Notes under the pieces: generated by a model | Database searches by the model: none | What the model was told of the DNA's origin: nothing | Seen by the model: the letters and a program-made list of their open reading frames with translations, nothing else | Translations under genes and position numbers: made by a program | In this document: positions 55,037-64,000 of the stretch, piece by piece | Position numbering within the stretch: position 1 is the first letter of the stretch | Layout of the letters: each line of letters starts with the position of its first letter | NCBI GenBank assembly: GCA_947359465.1 | Contig: OX375881.1 | Coordinates: forward strand, 79,209,914-79,273,913 | Direction of reading: 5' to 3' | Origin: Metellina segmentata | Lineage: Eukaryota > Arthropoda > Arachnida > Araneae > Tetragnathidae | Length of the DNA: 64,000 nucleotides

Positions 55037-55330
55037 TTATCTACTGGAGAGGGAACACTTCATAGATATCTTTCATCTATTTATTTGGAATTCTAGGTTA
55101 TATAGGAATATATTACAATATAGTAGCAAACAGCAGCAGAGAGCCCCTCATCGTCCCTCTCTGTCGTCTCCGTGGGTCGAATCCCCTTCTTTCTTTCGCA
55201 CTCCCCTTTTTCTCCTCCTTACCCGGGTGACCTTTCACAGACCAACCCCTGCCAACGTCCCTAGAGGAAGTCCCGCCCCCCCAACACCAGTTCCTCCTTA
55301 TGTTGGCCGGAGAACCTCAGATCCTCACAG
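55037..55330 (-). repeat. LTR copy 3 of the array
   Basis: More diverged copy (for example CTTTCGCACTCC and GACCAACCCCTGCC variants); ends GATCCTCACA at the SINE fragment. Confidence 0.85.
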
Positions 55331-55690
55331 TATTTTTAATTAACGCTGCACTGGAACAAAACGGAAATGGCTCTTGGCGGCAGTCCAGGATCAATACCGA
55401 ACGGAAAGGTGGAGGACTATTGAGATTCGCAAGAACTACACGTTCTCCTTTCTCCTAATAACAACAAGAAAGTTTTATATATTCCAAGAATTCTTTTAAT
55501 AAAACCATTTCATTTCGTTGAAACTACAACAATGTTGCCATCTCGACAACTACAAATAATAAAATGTTAACTGACTAGATTAATTAGATGCGCGCGTGTA
55601 TCTTTACATTCTCCCACCTTTTGATTTAAAGTTAACAAAACTAATCAAAACAAACACATTCAGACAGTCAGATAATGATCAAATTCAAAA

Positions 55691-56578
55691 TCAGTTCAAT
55701 GTGAATAGTTCAATCCAAAAATCTGGAAGGAACGTTGACAGTTCTTCCACTTCTGGTGATAACAATCCCTTTGTCCATTGCTGGAACCTTGCTTTCATCA
55801 ACAGTGGATTCGCTTGAAGAAGAGATATCTCCAAAGGGAAAATTCTCTGAATAGGGCGCACCGTCTCACCCGAAGATGTCTTTACTCGAACCACTCTAAT
55901 GTTTCCGTCTTTACCTGGATACACTTCCACTACTTTTCCTTTAATCCAGCACAAAGCAGTTGAAAAATCAGTCCAGAAATATGTTCTTGTTACTAGTAGT
56001 TCAAAACGTTTAATGATAAAGGAAGCCATCCTAGCTCCAATGCAACAAGCTAACAACTCAAGACGAGGAATTGTTGATTTCTTCAGCGGAGCAACTCTCG
56101 ATTTGGCTTGAAGAAGCTGTACTTTGACTTGCATTGCGTTTTCGGATCTCAGGTAAACCACAGCTGCATAAGAAGACTTAGAAGCATCTACAAATATATG
56201 GAGGCTGTGATTACGCAACCATACTCGAAATAGATCTTCTGGAATGCATGATTCCACAAGTGGAAACAACATGGCAGCATATTTATCAGTTGTCATTCCA
56301 ATGGACTCTAATGCTCGTAAATACGACTCCAATTTATCGTACAACGACGCTACATTACATTTTCCCCTTGGCTCCTGAACATTTCTGATTACAAGACCCA
56401 GCATTTCTCGAACATAAAACTCAATTAATAGTTCTTCCCTGCCGAATCTATTTTTTAAACACTCAATGACGTTTCCATAATTTTCGGCCGTAGCTGGGAA
56501 ACTGTCAACAATGTCAAGAGCTCTACTCCCAGGAACAGTTGCTTGATACAAATAATGGAACTTGTCTTCATTTTCCAT
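55691..56578 (-). pseudogene. Fused Gag-RNase H-DUF5641 ORF of the BEL/Pao element
   Basis: 295 codons in one frame with three joined parts. Residues 1 to about 125 continue the Pao Gag (KFHYLYQATVPGSRALDIV; NYGNVIECLKNRFG). Residues from about 126 to 212 are the Pao-type RNase H (HIFVDASKSSYAAVVYLRSE; KSRVAPLKKSTIPRLELLA; YFWTDFSTALCWI). The next part is the integrase-end domain DUF5641 (VVEVYPGKDGNIRVVRVKTS). RT, protease and integrase core were deleted, but both joins keep frame. The element cannot transpose alone. Confidence 0.85.
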
Positions 56579-56579
56579 T

Positions 56580-57017
56580 TCAACATTGATGATTCATAAA
56601 TTGACTCCAAAAAGTCAACCAATCCTTTACTTCTCCTCCGAATTGTTTAAGCTCTATTTTGGGAAATTTCAGTTTACGTCTACTTGAAGTTGGAGATGAA
56701 GCGATGGACTCAGCAGTATTTAATGGTAAAACACTATTTAAATGCATCTCTACTTTTACAAGCACTAAATCCATTTTTTCCTTATACGCTTCGATATTCG
56801 CAAATTCAAGATCGAATTCTTCATCTGTTTCGAACTCCGCATTCAAAATTTGACGATCAAGAACATCCAATTCAGCAAATAAACGCTCTAAAGTAGCTGT
56901 TTTTGTTTTTATTATTTCTTTATCGCGTACTTCTTTCAGTAACTCCTCTAAAATACAGTTAACCGTTTTCGTAAACGACGATCGTACTGACTTCCGAGTT
57001 CGTTTTACCGCTTCCAT
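56580..57017 (-). CDS. BEL/Pao Gag N-terminal part (DUF1759-type)
   Basis: 145 codons from ATG 57017 (MEAVKRTRKSVRSSF). A helical N-terminus and linker, then KLKFPKIELKQFGGEVKDWL and FWSQF, the hallmark of the Pao Gag DUF1759 region. It stops at 56580, just before the ATG of the next ORF, in a frame that differs by the small gap; one indel or stop mutation probably split a single gag. Confidence 0.75.
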   Translation of the reverse strand: MEAVKRTRKSVRSSFTKTVNCILEELLKEVRDKEIIKTKTATLERLFAELDVLDRQILNAEFETDEEFDLEFANIEAYKEKMDLVLVKVEMHLNSVLPLNTAESIASSPTSSRRKLKFPKIELKQFGGEVKDWLTFWSQFMNHQC

Positions 57018-57223
57018 TTTCAGATGAATATTAATACATCAACTGAGTTTATTTTCATTAAAAATATAAATTTATTTCCACTTACGGTTTATCACGTCTG
57101 GGTGGTCACCAAATATTGAGATTCGCAAGAACTACACGTTCTCCTTTCTCCTAATAACAACAAGAAAGTTTTATATATTCCAAGAATTCTTTTAATAAAA
57201 CCATTTCATTTCGTTGAAACTAC

Positions 57224-57560
57224 GCCGACCAACCGGTATAGTGGTTAAGGTGTTAGCCTCTAGATCGGAAGGTTCCTGGTTCGAATCCGGGTCCGGGCAT
57301 GGATGTTTGTAAGCGTATGGTGTAGAGGCGGCTGGTGCACCTTAAATCTGTCGTGGTCGCAAGTCCTCACGTTGGGTTGGCGTGGAAGTTTGGAGAGTGG
57401 GGTGCCAGCTCAGGTGTTGCTTCGTCATCTGACCGTGGTTCAAAATTACGAGGTGTTGTCCTCGAATCTTTCCCTTAAGGGACTGATCCCGGACCGTCGT
57501 CAATAGCCCGTTGTGTTGCTCTAGTACGACGTTAACTAATAAATTACCAATAATTAATTA
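57224..57560 (+). repeat. tRNA-headed SINE (family A) in the BEL 5' LTR
   Basis: One of the best preserved copies: GCCGACCAACCGG head, B box GGTTCGAATCC, tail AAATTACCAATAATTAATTA. Target duplication CGTTGAAACTAC at 57212-57223 and 57561-57572, present once in the other LTR. Confidence 0.95.
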
Positions 57561-57850
57561 CGTTGAAACTACAACAATGTTGCCATCTCGACAACTACAA
57601 ATAATAAAATGTTAACTGACTAGATTAATTAGATGCGCGCGTGTATCTTTACAAGGACAACCCCACGTCATTGTGAACCACGGTCAGATGACGAGGCCAC
57701 ACTTGATCTGGCCCACTTTACAAACGTGAGGACATATGCGACTATGACAGATTTAGCGTGCACCAGCCTCTTTGTAGACGAGGTCTTTGATTGAATCAAC
57801 CCTCCGGTTGGAGTCCGTTATTCATCCAATTGGGTAATCGGGCCCTACCC

Positions 57851-58251
57851 ACCTTCCTGAGTAACACACCAAGTGCGCCACAAGTTACAAGAAAGGTTAT
57901 TAAAAACTAGCGCCCTCTTTATTTTAGCTTTACACAAATTTTGCCATATCTTTCGAATTTTGTTAAAAATTATAAAGGATTTTGCATTTTCTTATTAACG
58001 GGTCCTTATTTAATATTTCTTGAATGAAGTGAAGAAGTTCAATTTTTTCAGAAGCTGGTAGTATAAATAAATACAAATATATGTTTATTGTTTTTCTTAG
58101 CGGCTTTAACGATTTTCTATGCAATGATATTCACTTTTTCTAAAAAGTCGGCTTCTCTTTTATAACTTGAAGTGTTATGAAAGGTTTTTGAGACGCAAAA
58201 ACAGCGGGAAAACGGTTTCGTATTTTATCGATTGTGATCTGATATCGGAGT
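57851..58251 (+). promoter_or_regulatory. Upstream region of BABAM1
   Basis: About 400 bp between the old SINE and the BABAM1 start codon. It should hold the promoter and 5' UTR, but no TATA box at a convincing distance was found. Confidence 0.4.
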
Positions 58252-61139
58252 ATGTCTGCGAATGAGGATAGCTTAGCAGTAAAATTAAATACATATGTGG
58301 AAGCTAATTCACAGGTTAAGACTTCTACAAAGAAAGAGAAACAAGAACTGAATACAGATATATTCATTCAAAAGTGCACTGTCTCGGTTCCTGAAGATGA
58401 AAGTAGGGAGGTTAAAAGTGATAAAATCGAGCTTAGAAATTCTGTTCCGGTTGAACCATCAAACTCTATGAACAGTAGTAATATCATCGATCTAAATAAA
58501 GCGGAGACTGAACCAATGAACGTGAATTCTAATGTAGAGCATGAATCACCTAAAAGTGCGAACGATCGTTTTAAACGTATGCATTTTGCTGTGCCAAAAA
58601 TCAATTACTCAGAGAGAATAGTAAGTTGTTAATTTCAGAAAATTTATATATTTTGTTGCCAATGTCAAACGCTGTGCGTTTTTATTTAAAGTGAAAACTC
58701 AAAAGCACTATTGTATGCATGAAGTAATTAATAACTAGTTTTTAATATGTCATGTCATGTTTCTGCAATGGATTTGGAATGGCAGTCATGCATTGTTGTT
58801 TGCTGTCATAAGTAATGATCCATAAATAATCTGTTATGTGTTTGGTGCTTTGAACAAGTTGTCACAATAGCCTATTTCATATTTTAAAGCTCCTACTCTG
58901 ATAAAAAAGAAATAAAAAAATTCATGTTTATCATAACTTATTACAAAAGGCTTTTTAACTATCTCTTGTTTCAAAAACTTAACCATGCAAGTGGATAATG
59001 TGTACTATTTTAGATTTATTTTATCAACTCAATAAATTAACACAGTTTAAAATACAGCTATTTTTCTATTGCATTGTAAATTCTGCATGTGTTTGTTGAA
59101 AAAGGGACAGTTGAAAAAACCCTTGCTTATTTTGTTCTAAGAAATTACAAAAACTTCTTAAAGAATTTTGACAGACTCAGCTATACCCTTTGCAAGAAAT
59201 ATTTGACCACACTAATGTACAAAGTTAAATGCCAATTTGTCAAAAATGAAAATAAGTACAAATAATATATTTTACTTCATATTTTTACTGAGATTCAAAT
59301 GGTTTCTGCTAAACCAATTATTATATGCATCTAAAAGGCATTTTTTAGCTTTGCCGGGACATCCAGTGTTTGCTTGGAAAAATACACAGTAGTCACAATC
59401 ACTAATTTACAGTATATCACTAATTAGAAAAATTGAGTGATATAATATTAAGAGTAATATTTGCAATGCACAAAGTTCAGTATATTATAACCTTAATTAA
59501 CTGTTATCTAGGAGTTTAAACCAGGAGTATCAAAAGGTTAATAATGTAACTCGTTGCAAAGGAAATCAGAAATCACATCACCGAAAAAAGTAGTAATTAA
59601 TAATAAATCAAATTATAAGTCACTGAATATGCTTCATAGCTTATATTAATATTATGATTTAGCATTTTATAGATAATCTGTATATTGTTTCAGTATTCTG
59701 TCCTGTGGTATACTTTTTAGAAGTATAAATTAAAAGATGGAGACTTTTTCTAAAGGAATTTTCAAAGAATAACTTCAAATATTTTTTTGCAATATTGCTT
59801 GCTCATGTTTGAATGTAAAAAAGCATACACTATCATTTATTCTGAACCTGCAAATATTTAAATTAAGTGTTAGCTATTACATCTGTACTTGGTATTAGGC
59901 AAATACTAGAAGTTTTATAAGAATAGGTTTGTTAATGGTATTATCAGTTCATCCCCAAGTGATGCCAATTCTTCTGTTTGAATCAACAACTCTTTCCCTG
60001 AGTAATGGGGGTTTTGAAGTTAAAGCCCTCCTGTTCTAACTTTTGCCACACTCAAAGAATCCTCATACTCAATGAATTGCTTAGGTGTAGCAGAATTTTC
60101 TCTTTAACTCATTGATAATGATGTGCCTCTTTTTTTAACTCATTAGTCATGATGTGTGGAATTTTCTCCCAGTGGTAAGTAAGGTTTTTAAAAATATTTT
60201 TAGTATGAAGTTCTTGCTAGGTTTTTTAGGCTCTCTCTTATAAAGATCTACTGCCTTAAATTATCTACTTACATCTTGAATTGAGATTAATATCTAAAAA
60301 AAAAATTTAAAAAAATAAAAATTGACACACGAGTAATGTTTATTCACATTATAAACTATATCTATTTTAACAGAAAAATTAACATGGCAGATTTCCTATT
60401 TTCTTAAATCAGGAAACAAGTGTTTCAAATACCTACCTCCTTTTTAAATCAGTTATAGCAAAAGCAAAGGTTTGTTGATTTTACATTGTGGATTTGCTTA
60501 AAATCTGGAGATATTTTTCAGGTGCTCACAACTTTATATGATTTTTTAGGCATATAATTGTCTGTTTTGTAAGGAAAAGTTTAGTGTTTCAGTTCATAAA
60601 TTAAGTTTCAATAAATTCAGTGTTCAATAATTAAGTTTCAGTTCATAAATTATGATTGTATAATTACACACTTGCACCAGTTCTAAAAAGGAAAACCTTA
60701 TAGGATCTTATAATTACATTTCAATTATGCTAATCCCTCATTTCCCTTTCCTGATAAACTGGAATCTTTTATGACATTTCTGTTAAGTGCAGTCATTTAT
60801 AAGAGTGCAAAATTATTCCTGTTAATAATAAGTCCTATTTCAGATATTTTGTTTGGATATGTCATCTGACATGGAACAAACACCATTTAAACTTGGTGAT
60901 GGGTAAGTCTTATCTTACATTCCTCCTTTTACGTTTATAAATTCTGAATGAATCGTTTTTATGTTTGCAGGACTATTACAATAAAATGACTGTTATCAAT
61001 TTTTTCATTTCATTTTAGCTCTCAGCATTCTCCTCTTAGCATGGTTAAACGGACTATTGAATTATTTGTAGAAAATAAACATTTCATTAATAGAAAACAT
61101 GAGTTTTCTTTAATGGTTCTTTATGAAAATGCAACTTGG
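58252..61139 (+). CDS. BABAM1: BABAM1/MERIT40 homologue, first three coding exons (partial gene)
   Basis: Exon 1 is 58252-58620 (123 codons, donor GTAAGT), exon 2 is 60844-60902 (acceptor TTTCAG, donor GTAAGT) and exon 3 is 61019-61139 (acceptor TTTTAG, donor GTGAGT); splice phases agree. Exon 1 encodes a low-complexity acidic N-terminus, then PKINYSERI. Exon 2 gives IFCLDMSSDMEQTPFKLGDG, and exon 3 TIELFVENKHFINRKHEF, then SLMVLYENATW. These match human BABAM1 (RVNCPEKVIICLDLSEEM, MFVRTKHKIDKSHEFALVVVNDDTAW) at the start of its VWA-like domain. The protein is a scaffold of the BRISC and BRCA1-A deubiquitinase complexes, binding BRCC36-containing partners. The rest of the gene is not visible before 64000. 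Confidence 0.92.
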
Positions 61140-61439
61140 GTGAGTAATTTGTAAAATCCTTTGCATTGACAATGTAAGTTTGGTATTATAACAAAGCATC
61201 AAGCTTGTCTACTTTTTAATTTCACTTTAAACGTTCCATAAAAGTGAATTCAATGTACAGAAAGACTTCAACATGCATTAAAAAAATAAGATTTCAAACC
61301 AAACTTTAAATTAAATTTTTTTTTTCTCCAAAGTTTAACAATATTTTTTATATTGCCAGGCAAATTGATCATTACTCATAGCATTACAAGAGTAAATTTC
61401 TGAACTATTTTTTGCTCTAACTGGTACACTTTACATCCA

Positions 61440-61595
61440 TACCACACATTCTAGGCACAGCCCATTTATAGAGATGTCACACGTTCATTGCAGATGGAGA
61501 TACATTCATGCCTTACCCCAGATTCGAATCAGGAACCTTTAAATTCTGAATCCTGCACTCTGACCACTAGACCGATTGGTCAGCCATACTTACAG
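61440..61595 (-). repeat. Degraded SINE head, minus orientation
   Basis: Reads 'cagattcgaatcaggaacctt' (B box region) and 'tgaccactagaccgattggtcagcc' (A box and 5' end of the SINE head), with a short diverged body to the left. Confidence 0.7.
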
Positions 61596-62804
61596 TATTG
61601 AAAATGAAATAACCATGAACTCATTTAAACAAAGGAGTTTAACAGATTTTCTTCTTTTCAGTACTACTCCCAAGAATTATACTTTTAAAAACTGAAAATT
61701 ATAGGTTTCTTTACTTTGAAGACACTAGAAATAATAGTAGCTATCGATTGGGATGACAATAACAACTGACTGACAAGCATTTCGCTCTTTGGCTTCTCGC
61801 ATATCTGTTTATCAACTGAGATTGAGTTTTATATGTTTGAGGCTTCGATACTTAGCATGAAGTGCTTTAGTTTAATTTTGACACCATCCCATGGAAAGAT
61901 TTGACTTGAACTAGCAGGCTTTGAAGATGACATTCTCTATATTTGATAGAGGAATGAGTTCTGTTTTGTTTAGCATTTGTTTTCAGTAGGGTACAAACAA
62001 GCTCTGGGTGGCTCTTCATTTCCTAGCTTATTTGAGAAACCTCGTTGCAAGAAAATCAACTGAGCTTGAATAGAAAGAATTTCTTAATGTTCACAAAAAC
62101 ACAATATATATATTTCATTACTAATTATGAAAATTCAAGTGAAGAAAGCAAAGATTTTTTTATTTTTTTTATTTGAAAAGATATTTCAGATGTTTCCTTT
62201 AGAATGATGAAACTCATTTAGATTTTGTGTAGCAGAAGACAAGAAACATTTCCAAGTTTTATAGATTTATGTCCTAAAAAAGAATTCAAACAAAAGGATA
62301 AAAGCAACATGACCTAACATTTGTTTTAATCTTTCAGGAATTCACCTTGCATTTCCTTAACCATAACAAGAATTAAAGTTTAATACAAATGTAATTTTTT
62401 CAAAACTTATAGAGGCAATCAATTGATTTAAATCATAAAAACCTTATTTGGTTCAAGAATCGTGATTTTTTTTTACACCCTGGCTTAAACTACTTTTGTT
62501 CTTGGAATGAAATTTTGCAAGGTCAAGGCTTTTAATTTGAATACATGAAAAAATATAATTCTTGTCACAAAATGCAAATAGTGAAACTATTTGTATAAGC
62601 TTGACTTTTAACTAACTATACCTTAAAATTAAAAATGAATCCAAGTTGTAAAATTTATTTTAACTTAGTTGCATGTATTATGTTTCATATTATCATTTAG
62701 GTTACTGCACAAAGATGTTGAAAATCAGTTGGATTTATTGTTTAGCATATTCACATTTCATGTTAAATTTCTGATAAATTTTGAAACAAATTTTGAACAG
62801 GATT

Positions 62805-63365
62805 CCCACAGGCCTTGAAAACCTTGAAAAGTACTTGAATTTCATTTTCGTTTTCAAGGACCCCAGAAAGTACTTGAATTTGGTGCAAAGTACTTGAAAG
62901 ACCTTGAATTTATTTTGAAGAATTTTAATCTGAATTGGCTTGAAACGTACACGTTTCACGACGAGCTTAGAAGGTGTGATTTTATTCCGGTTTCGAAGAA
63001 TATGCCAAATACGTTTGTTCATCAAGGCATGTGTTTATTTTCTTTGCTCAAGGTCAGAGGGATTCTGTGTCAGTTCGAACAGATAAGAACATAAGTATAA
63101 TAACTTAGCGACTTTACTTTTTCTTTTTAAGAATTTTTTCTTTCCCATAACATGCTTGAATATATTATTGAATATGTTTAAAATTGTTGACTATGTGAAA
63201 GGTATTGAAGAGGTTACATTATAGGAGAGGTTCTTCAGTAAAGTTGTCTACTAAAATGGGGAGTTACAGAGAGAATTTCTGCCTTTTTACGTTAGTCCTT
63301 GAAAAACTTCAAATGGGCCTGGAAAAGTACTTGAATATTTTCCCACCAAAGAGTGGGAACCATGT
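62805..63365. repeat. Possible non-autonomous DNA transposon with CTTGAAAAGTACTTGAAT motifs
   Basis: The left part (62805-62905) has several copies of 'aaagtacttgaat' and 'ccttgaaa'. The right part (63290-63360) has 'ggcctggaaaagtacttgaat' then 'agtgggaacc', complementary to 'gattcccac' at the left edge. The centre carries a 66-codon ORF of unknown meaning. Ends suggest a short inverted repeat GRTTCCCAC; target duplication not established. Confidence 0.4.
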
Positions 63366-64000
63366 TGAATGAAGTATTTACTATTAAAAGTTTTATTCCA
63401 CAGAGAATATAAATAATGGTTCATGGAACAGTAATTTAACAGCATTTAAAAAAGTCATACATTTAACAAATGCAGGTAAAATTTTTCAGAAAATCTTTTT
63501 CCAGTTTTAAGAGTCACCAAATGCTTATAATTTGTCTAAAGCATCAAAATTGATTCTAGATTCTCCTATCAAAGGAGTTAAGAATTCCTTTGATTGAAAG
63601 GATGAACACTTATTAGTAACAGCAATATGGTGTGATGCATTGATTTACAAATTTTATTTTGAGCTGATTTAATAGATCATTTTTTTTCTACTTTTGAGTT
63701 GTGTTTACGTACAAAATAAATGCTATTTTTGTAAGAAGTTTTTTATTCTGAAATTCTTTCATGAAATAGGCATTACAAATATTAATGAGATCCAGAGATA
63801 TCTTATTTGAAACAATGTATTCATGTTCCTAGAAATTAGTCTGCTCCTTTAAATAATTAAATACTTAGTTGGAAAACTTAATCTGAGATGTCATCGTCTG
63901 ATACGTTGAAGGTATGTAATTTGCGTGTCTTGTGAAAAATTTATTTCTGCCTATAATTCTTACAACTATATTTAATCTAGCATCCAACATAATTATTTTA

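Larger units (their letters stand above)
48200..55330 (-). mobile_element. Tandem array of a non-autonomous LTR element (LTR-internal-LTR-internal-LTR)
   Basis: Three LTRs (48200-48498, 51619-51917, 55037-55330) alternate with two near-identical internal regions (48499-51618 and 51918-55036). The repeat period is about 3.42 kb. On the minus strand the LTR starts TGTGAAGATC and is preceded by a purine-rich GGTGGGGAGG tract. The only retroelement coding signal is a Gag N-terminal domain; there is no protease, RT or integrase, so this is a LARD-type passenger. The rightmost LTR differs more from the other two than they differ from each other. Confidence 0.85.
55418..57653 (-). mobile_element. 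BEL/Pao LTR retrotransposon, internally deleted
   Basis: Flanked by a 5-bp target duplication AGGAC (55413-55417 and 57654-57658). LTRs on the minus strand start TGTAAAGATACACG and end CTCAATA: the 3' LTR is 55609-55418; the 5' LTR is 57653-57113 with a SINE inside it. The polypurine tract AAAAGGTGGGAGAA precedes the 3' LTR. The interior holds gag and fused pol remnants only. Confidence 0.88.
55331..57850 (-). repeat. SINE family A copy split by a BEL/Pao element
   Basis: Minus-oriented SINE text before the element (55331-55417: 'taattaacgctgcactgg', 'ggatcaatacc') resumes after it (57659 to about 57850: 'gtgaaccacggtcagatgacg', 'gacagatttagcgtgcacc'). The diverged text shows an old SINE; the BEL target duplication AGGAC lies within it. 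Confidence 0.75.
61140..64000. other. Probable BABAM1 intron, with repeats
   Basis: No further BABAM1 exon was recognised. It contains a SINE scrap and a 'cttgaaaagtacttgaat' repeat listed separately; the rest is AT-rich and non-coding. Confidence 0.45.

Noticed and set aside
62735..63094. Next BABAM1 exon in the ORFs near 62,900
   Set aside because: No resemblance to the expected VWA-like continuation; it lies inside a repetitive CTTGAAA element.
63870..63915. Small exon ending in a GTATGT donor near the window end
   Set aside because: A donor-like site exists, but the upstream reading does not match BABAM1 and no acceptor is convincing.

Overview
The window is eukaryotic nuclear DNA: AT-rich, with spliceosomal introns, two conserved animal genes broken into short exons, and dense transposable elements. 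The mix (Polinton/Maverick, Jockey-like LINE, Gypsy and BEL/Pao retrotransposons, Tc1, pogo-like and piggyBac remnants, a tRNA-headed SINE) suggests an arthropod. A chelicerate such as a spider is my guess from general familiarity; nothing here proves it.

Layout. 1-7.0 kb: the 5' coding part of a membralin (TMEM259) gene on the minus strand (exons 7005-6790 and 3126-2691), with a dead Tc1 transposase, SINE-like repeats and a composite repeat around and inside its intron. 8-19.4 kb: decayed and nested mobile DNA (piggyBac relic, an intact-looking TRIM retrotransposon, SINEs, a C2H2 zinc-finger fragment, a pogo-like transposon with TA target duplications, a Jockey-like reverse transcriptase relic). 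19.5-24.8 kb: a Gypsy retrotransposon with near-identical LTRs that has lost most of pol. 24,987-43,076: an 18.09-kb Polinton/Maverick with about 275-bp terminal inverted repeats and a 6-bp target duplication, inserted in the reverse transcriptase of an old LINE. 43.98-48.2 kb: a second Gypsy element, also with pol deleted. 48.2-55.3 kb: a tandem LTR-internal-LTR-internal-LTR array. 55.4-57.7 kb: a deleted BEL/Pao element nested in a SINE and itself carrying a SINE. 58.25-61.1 kb: the first three coding exons of a BABAM1/MERIT40 gene on the plus strand, then intronic or intergenic DNA to the window end.

The Polinton is the centrepiece. Its plus strand carries an unknown Cys-containing protein, an rve integrase with chromodomain, a penton-like minor capsid protein, a pX-like basic protein (frame broken), a double-jelly-roll major capsid protein, an adenain-like protease, a membrane-anchored Cys-rich protein, an A32/FtsK-like packaging ATPase and two small conserved Polinton proteins. 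The minus strand carries a protein-primed family B DNA polymerase split into 17 exons. Integrase and polymerase would serve integration and replication; capsid proteins, protease and ATPase would serve particle assembly. Compact expression is suggested by TATA boxes just upstream of several genes, three of them overlapping the stop codon of the preceding gene, and by tightly abutting gene pairs. Four local defects (integrase N-terminus, pX-like gene, one polB splice acceptor, last polB exon) suggest either early decay or indel errors in the assembly.

Two host genes at the edges are separated by about 51 kb of mostly mobile DNA, and insertion order can be read from nesting and target duplications.
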